Shown here: piece after piece, positions 62,615 through 64,000 of the stretch
How the letters are laid out: every line of letters begins with the position of its first letter
Numbering within the stretch: position 1 is the first letter of the stretch
Assembly (NCBI RefSeq): GCF_001270495.1
Contig: NZ_LGUR01000036.1
Coordinates: 177,767 to 241,766 of the forward strand
Source: Streptomyces viridochromogenes
GTDB taxonomy: Bacteria > Actinomycetota > Actinomycetes > Streptomycetales > Streptomycetaceae
Length of the DNA: 64,000 nt
Reading direction: 5' to 3'
Position numbers and translations under genes: made by a program
The notes under the pieces: generated by a model
The model's database searches: none
What the model saw: the letters and a program-made list of their open reading frames with translations, nothing else
What the model was told of the DNA's origin: nothing

Positions 62615-63398
62615 GGCGGCGGATCTCCCCACGCAGTTCTTCGGTGATCTCGACGGACAGCTCGGCGACCGCGGTGTCCTCGATGCGGCGCGGCTGCGGG
62701 ATGCCGACCGTCCACTCCCGGGCGATGCGGCCCGGCCGGGAGGACAGCAGGACGACGCGCTGGGCCAGCCGGACCGCCTCGCGCACGTTGTGCGTCACGA
62801 ACAGCACCGACAGCCCCGTCTCCCGCCAGATCCGGGTCAGTTCGTCGTGCAGCACGTCCCGGGTGATCGCGTCCAGCGCGGCGAACGGCTCGTCCATCAG
62901 CAGCAGCCGGCTGTCCTGGGCCAGGGCGCGGGCGAGCGCGACGCGCTGCCGCATGCCGCCCGACAGCTCGTGCACCCGCTTGCCGTACGCCCCCTGCAGC
63001 CGTACGAGTTCGAGCAGCCGTTCCGCCTCCGGCCGGCGCTCGGCCTTGGCGACCCCGCGCAGCTTCAGCGCGAGTTCGATGTTCTTGCCCGCGGTCAGCC
63101 ACGGGAAGAGCGCGTGCTCCTGGAACATCAGGGCGGGCCGGCCGTCCGTACCGATCGTGCCGGCGGACGGCCGGTCCAGCCCCGCGACCAGGTTGAGCAG
63201 GGTGGACTTGCCGCACCCGGAGGCCCCCAGGAGGGTGACGAACTCGCCGGGTGCGACATCGAGGGTGATGTCGTCCAGGACGAGCTGCCGCCCGGCCGGG
63301 CCGGCGAAGGACTTCGAGACATGCTCGATCCGGGCGGCATACGGCACCGCCGTGGCGTCCTCGGCGACCTTGTCGGTCGTGGCCGTCGCAGTGGCCAT
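62601..63398 (-). CDS. Sulfonate/nitrate-type ABC ATP-binding protein (SsuB/TauB-like)
   Basis: A 265-residue importer ATPase: Walker A GASGCGKST, Q-loop FQEHALFPW, signature LSGGMRQR, Walker B LLLMDEPFAALD and switch His in FVTHNVREA. These are typical of the SsuB/TauB/NrtD class. The ATG at 63398 has AGGAGG eight bases upstream. The stop overlaps the permease start by 14 bases. Confidence 0.92.
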   Translation of the reverse strand: MATATATTDKVAEDATAVPYAARIEHVSKSFAGPAGRQLVLDDITLDVAPGEFVTLLGASGCGKSTLLNLVAGLDRPSAGTIGTDGRPALMFQEHALFPWLTAGKNIELALKLRGVAKAERRPEAERLLELVRLQGAYGKRVHELSGGMRQRVALARALAQDSRLLLMDEPFAALDAITRDVLHDELTRIWRETGLSVLFVTHNVREAVRLAQRVVLLSSRPGRIAREWTVGIPQPRRIEDTAVAELSVEITEELRGEIRRHGQH

Positions 63399-63438
63399 GG
63401 TCGTCACCTCCTGGGAACTCGTGGGATGCGGTGGGGTG

Positions 63439-64000
63439 TTACTTGACGCCGAGACCGGCGTCGTCGACCTCGTCCTTGCCCTCGGCCTTGAGGACCTTGT
63501 TGAGCGGCGCGAGGTCGTAGATGCCCTTGAGGTCGGGCTCCTCCAGCAGGCCGGCCTGCACCGCGTGCTTCGCCTCGGTGTCGAGGGTGGCGGCCAGCGG
63601 GTCGTCCAGGAAGGTGATCGACTTCCAGGCCGGGTCGATGACCTCGGCGGGCAGGGCCTTGCCGGAGAGCTGCTCCAGGGCCTTGTTCGCGGCGGCCTTG
63701 GCCTTGTCCGGGCTGGCGTTGATCCACTCGTTGGTCTTCACCGAACCGCGCAACACGGCCTCGACGACGTCCGGGTGCTTCTTGAGGAAGTCCTGCCGCA
63801 CGATGATGTTCGTGATCACGAACTTCTTGTCCGGCCACAGGTCCGCCTCGTCCAGCAGCACCTTCCCGCCCTCCGCGACCAGCTTCGACGCGGTCGGCTC
63901 CGGCACCCACGCGCCGTCGATCGAGCCGGACTTGTAGGCGTCCGGCGTGATCTTGTTGTCCGTACGGACGACGGAGACGTCACCCTTGCCGCTCTCCGCG
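63439..64000 (-). CDS. Sulfonate/nitrate-type ABC binding protein (SsuA-like), 5' part outside window
   Basis: The C-terminal 187 or so residues of a periplasmic-type binding protein; the gene continues beyond base 64000. Visible text (DNKITPDAYKSGSIDGAW, VPEPTASKLV, FVITNIIVRQDFLKKHPDV and VDDAGLGVK) is typical of SsuA/TauA/NrtA proteins that bind aliphatic sulfonates, taurine or nitrate. It is the first gene of the leftward importer unit, 40 bases before the ATPase. Confidence 0.88.
   Translation of the reverse strand, partial: AESGKGDVSVVRTDNKITPDAYKSGSIDGAWVPEPTASKLVAEGGKVLLDEADLWPDKKFVITNIIVRQDFLKKHPDVVEAVLRGSVKTNEWINASPDKAKAAANKALEQLSGKALPAEVIDPAWKSITFLDDPLAATLDTEAKHAVQAGLLEEPDLKGIYDLAPLNKVLKAEGKDEVDDAGLGVK

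Overview
The window is chromosomal DNA of an actinomycete, almost certainly a Streptomyces. It has very high GC with strong G/C in third codon positions, frequent GTG and TTG starts, many GTGA/ATGA gene overlaps, and typical families: MbtH protein, free-standing NRPS domains, FHA plus Ser/Thr kinase, LacI and GntR regulators, and inositol catabolism. No IS element, CRISPR array, rRNA or replication origin was seen. One tRNA gene, tRNA-Pro(GGG), is present.

Region 1 (about 1.8-24.0 kb) is a biosynthetic cluster made of dissociated NRPS parts: free PCPs, a free C domain, C*-A-PCP, C-PCP, two free A domains and an A-PCP-TE-like protein. With them are an MbtH protein, a flavin oxidase, a 121-residue cupin, a 2,3-diaminobutyrate (DABA) module (GHMP kinase, cysteine-synthase-like PLP enzyme fused to ATP-grasp, argininosuccinate-lyase-like enzyme), a threonine aldolase and a methyltransferase. 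Parts list and gene order match the right-hand part (H to V) of the pacidamycin/sansanmycin/napsamycin uridyl-peptide clusters, whose products inhibit MraY. Five copies of a dyad with half-site TGTCAGTAC stand before five transcription units. Four lie at a fixed distance from a -10 hexamer. From memory the dyad matches the published SsaA operator, so the set looks like one regulon. The aminotransferase, tRNA-dependent aminoacyltransferase, transporter and the regulator itself are not in the window.

Region 2 (24.1-26.7 kb) holds a Nudix hydrolase, an aldo-keto reductase and a DUF427 protein. Region 3 (26.7-44.3 kb) is a myo-inositol catabolic locus. A leftward unit carries iolC, a Cgl0159-type aldolase, iolB, iolD, iolA and a GntR regulator. 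A divergent rightward unit carries an inositol-type ABC importer, iolE and an iolG-like dehydrogenase. The two are separated by a 17-bp inverted repeat that contains both -35 boxes. A second leftward set (phytanoyl-CoA dioxygenase-like, SDR, iolG, Gfo/Idh) faces a LacI regulator. Region 4 (44.4-47.6 kb) has a TMEM175-like channel, another Gfo/Idh enzyme with a divergent LacI regulator and two matching operators, and a cupin. Region 5 (47.8-52.0 kb) is a tight operon for the 4-oxalomesaconate branch of aromatic meta-cleavage (GntR, GalB-, GalC- and GalD-like), ending in a type I extradiol dioxygenase.

Region 6 (52.0-57.9 kb) is sparse and has an accessory look. It contains gene remnants, a secreted I36-like protein, a lipoprotein, a glyoxalase-fold protein, a lipase-type hydrolase, tRNA-Pro and a frameshifted DUF2997-like gene. 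Region 7 (57.9-64.0 kb) carries an FHA protein, a receptor Ser/Thr kinase, a PL7 alginate lyase and a sulfonate/nitrate-type ABC importer. The importer's permease is frameshifted and its binding-protein gene runs off the right edge.
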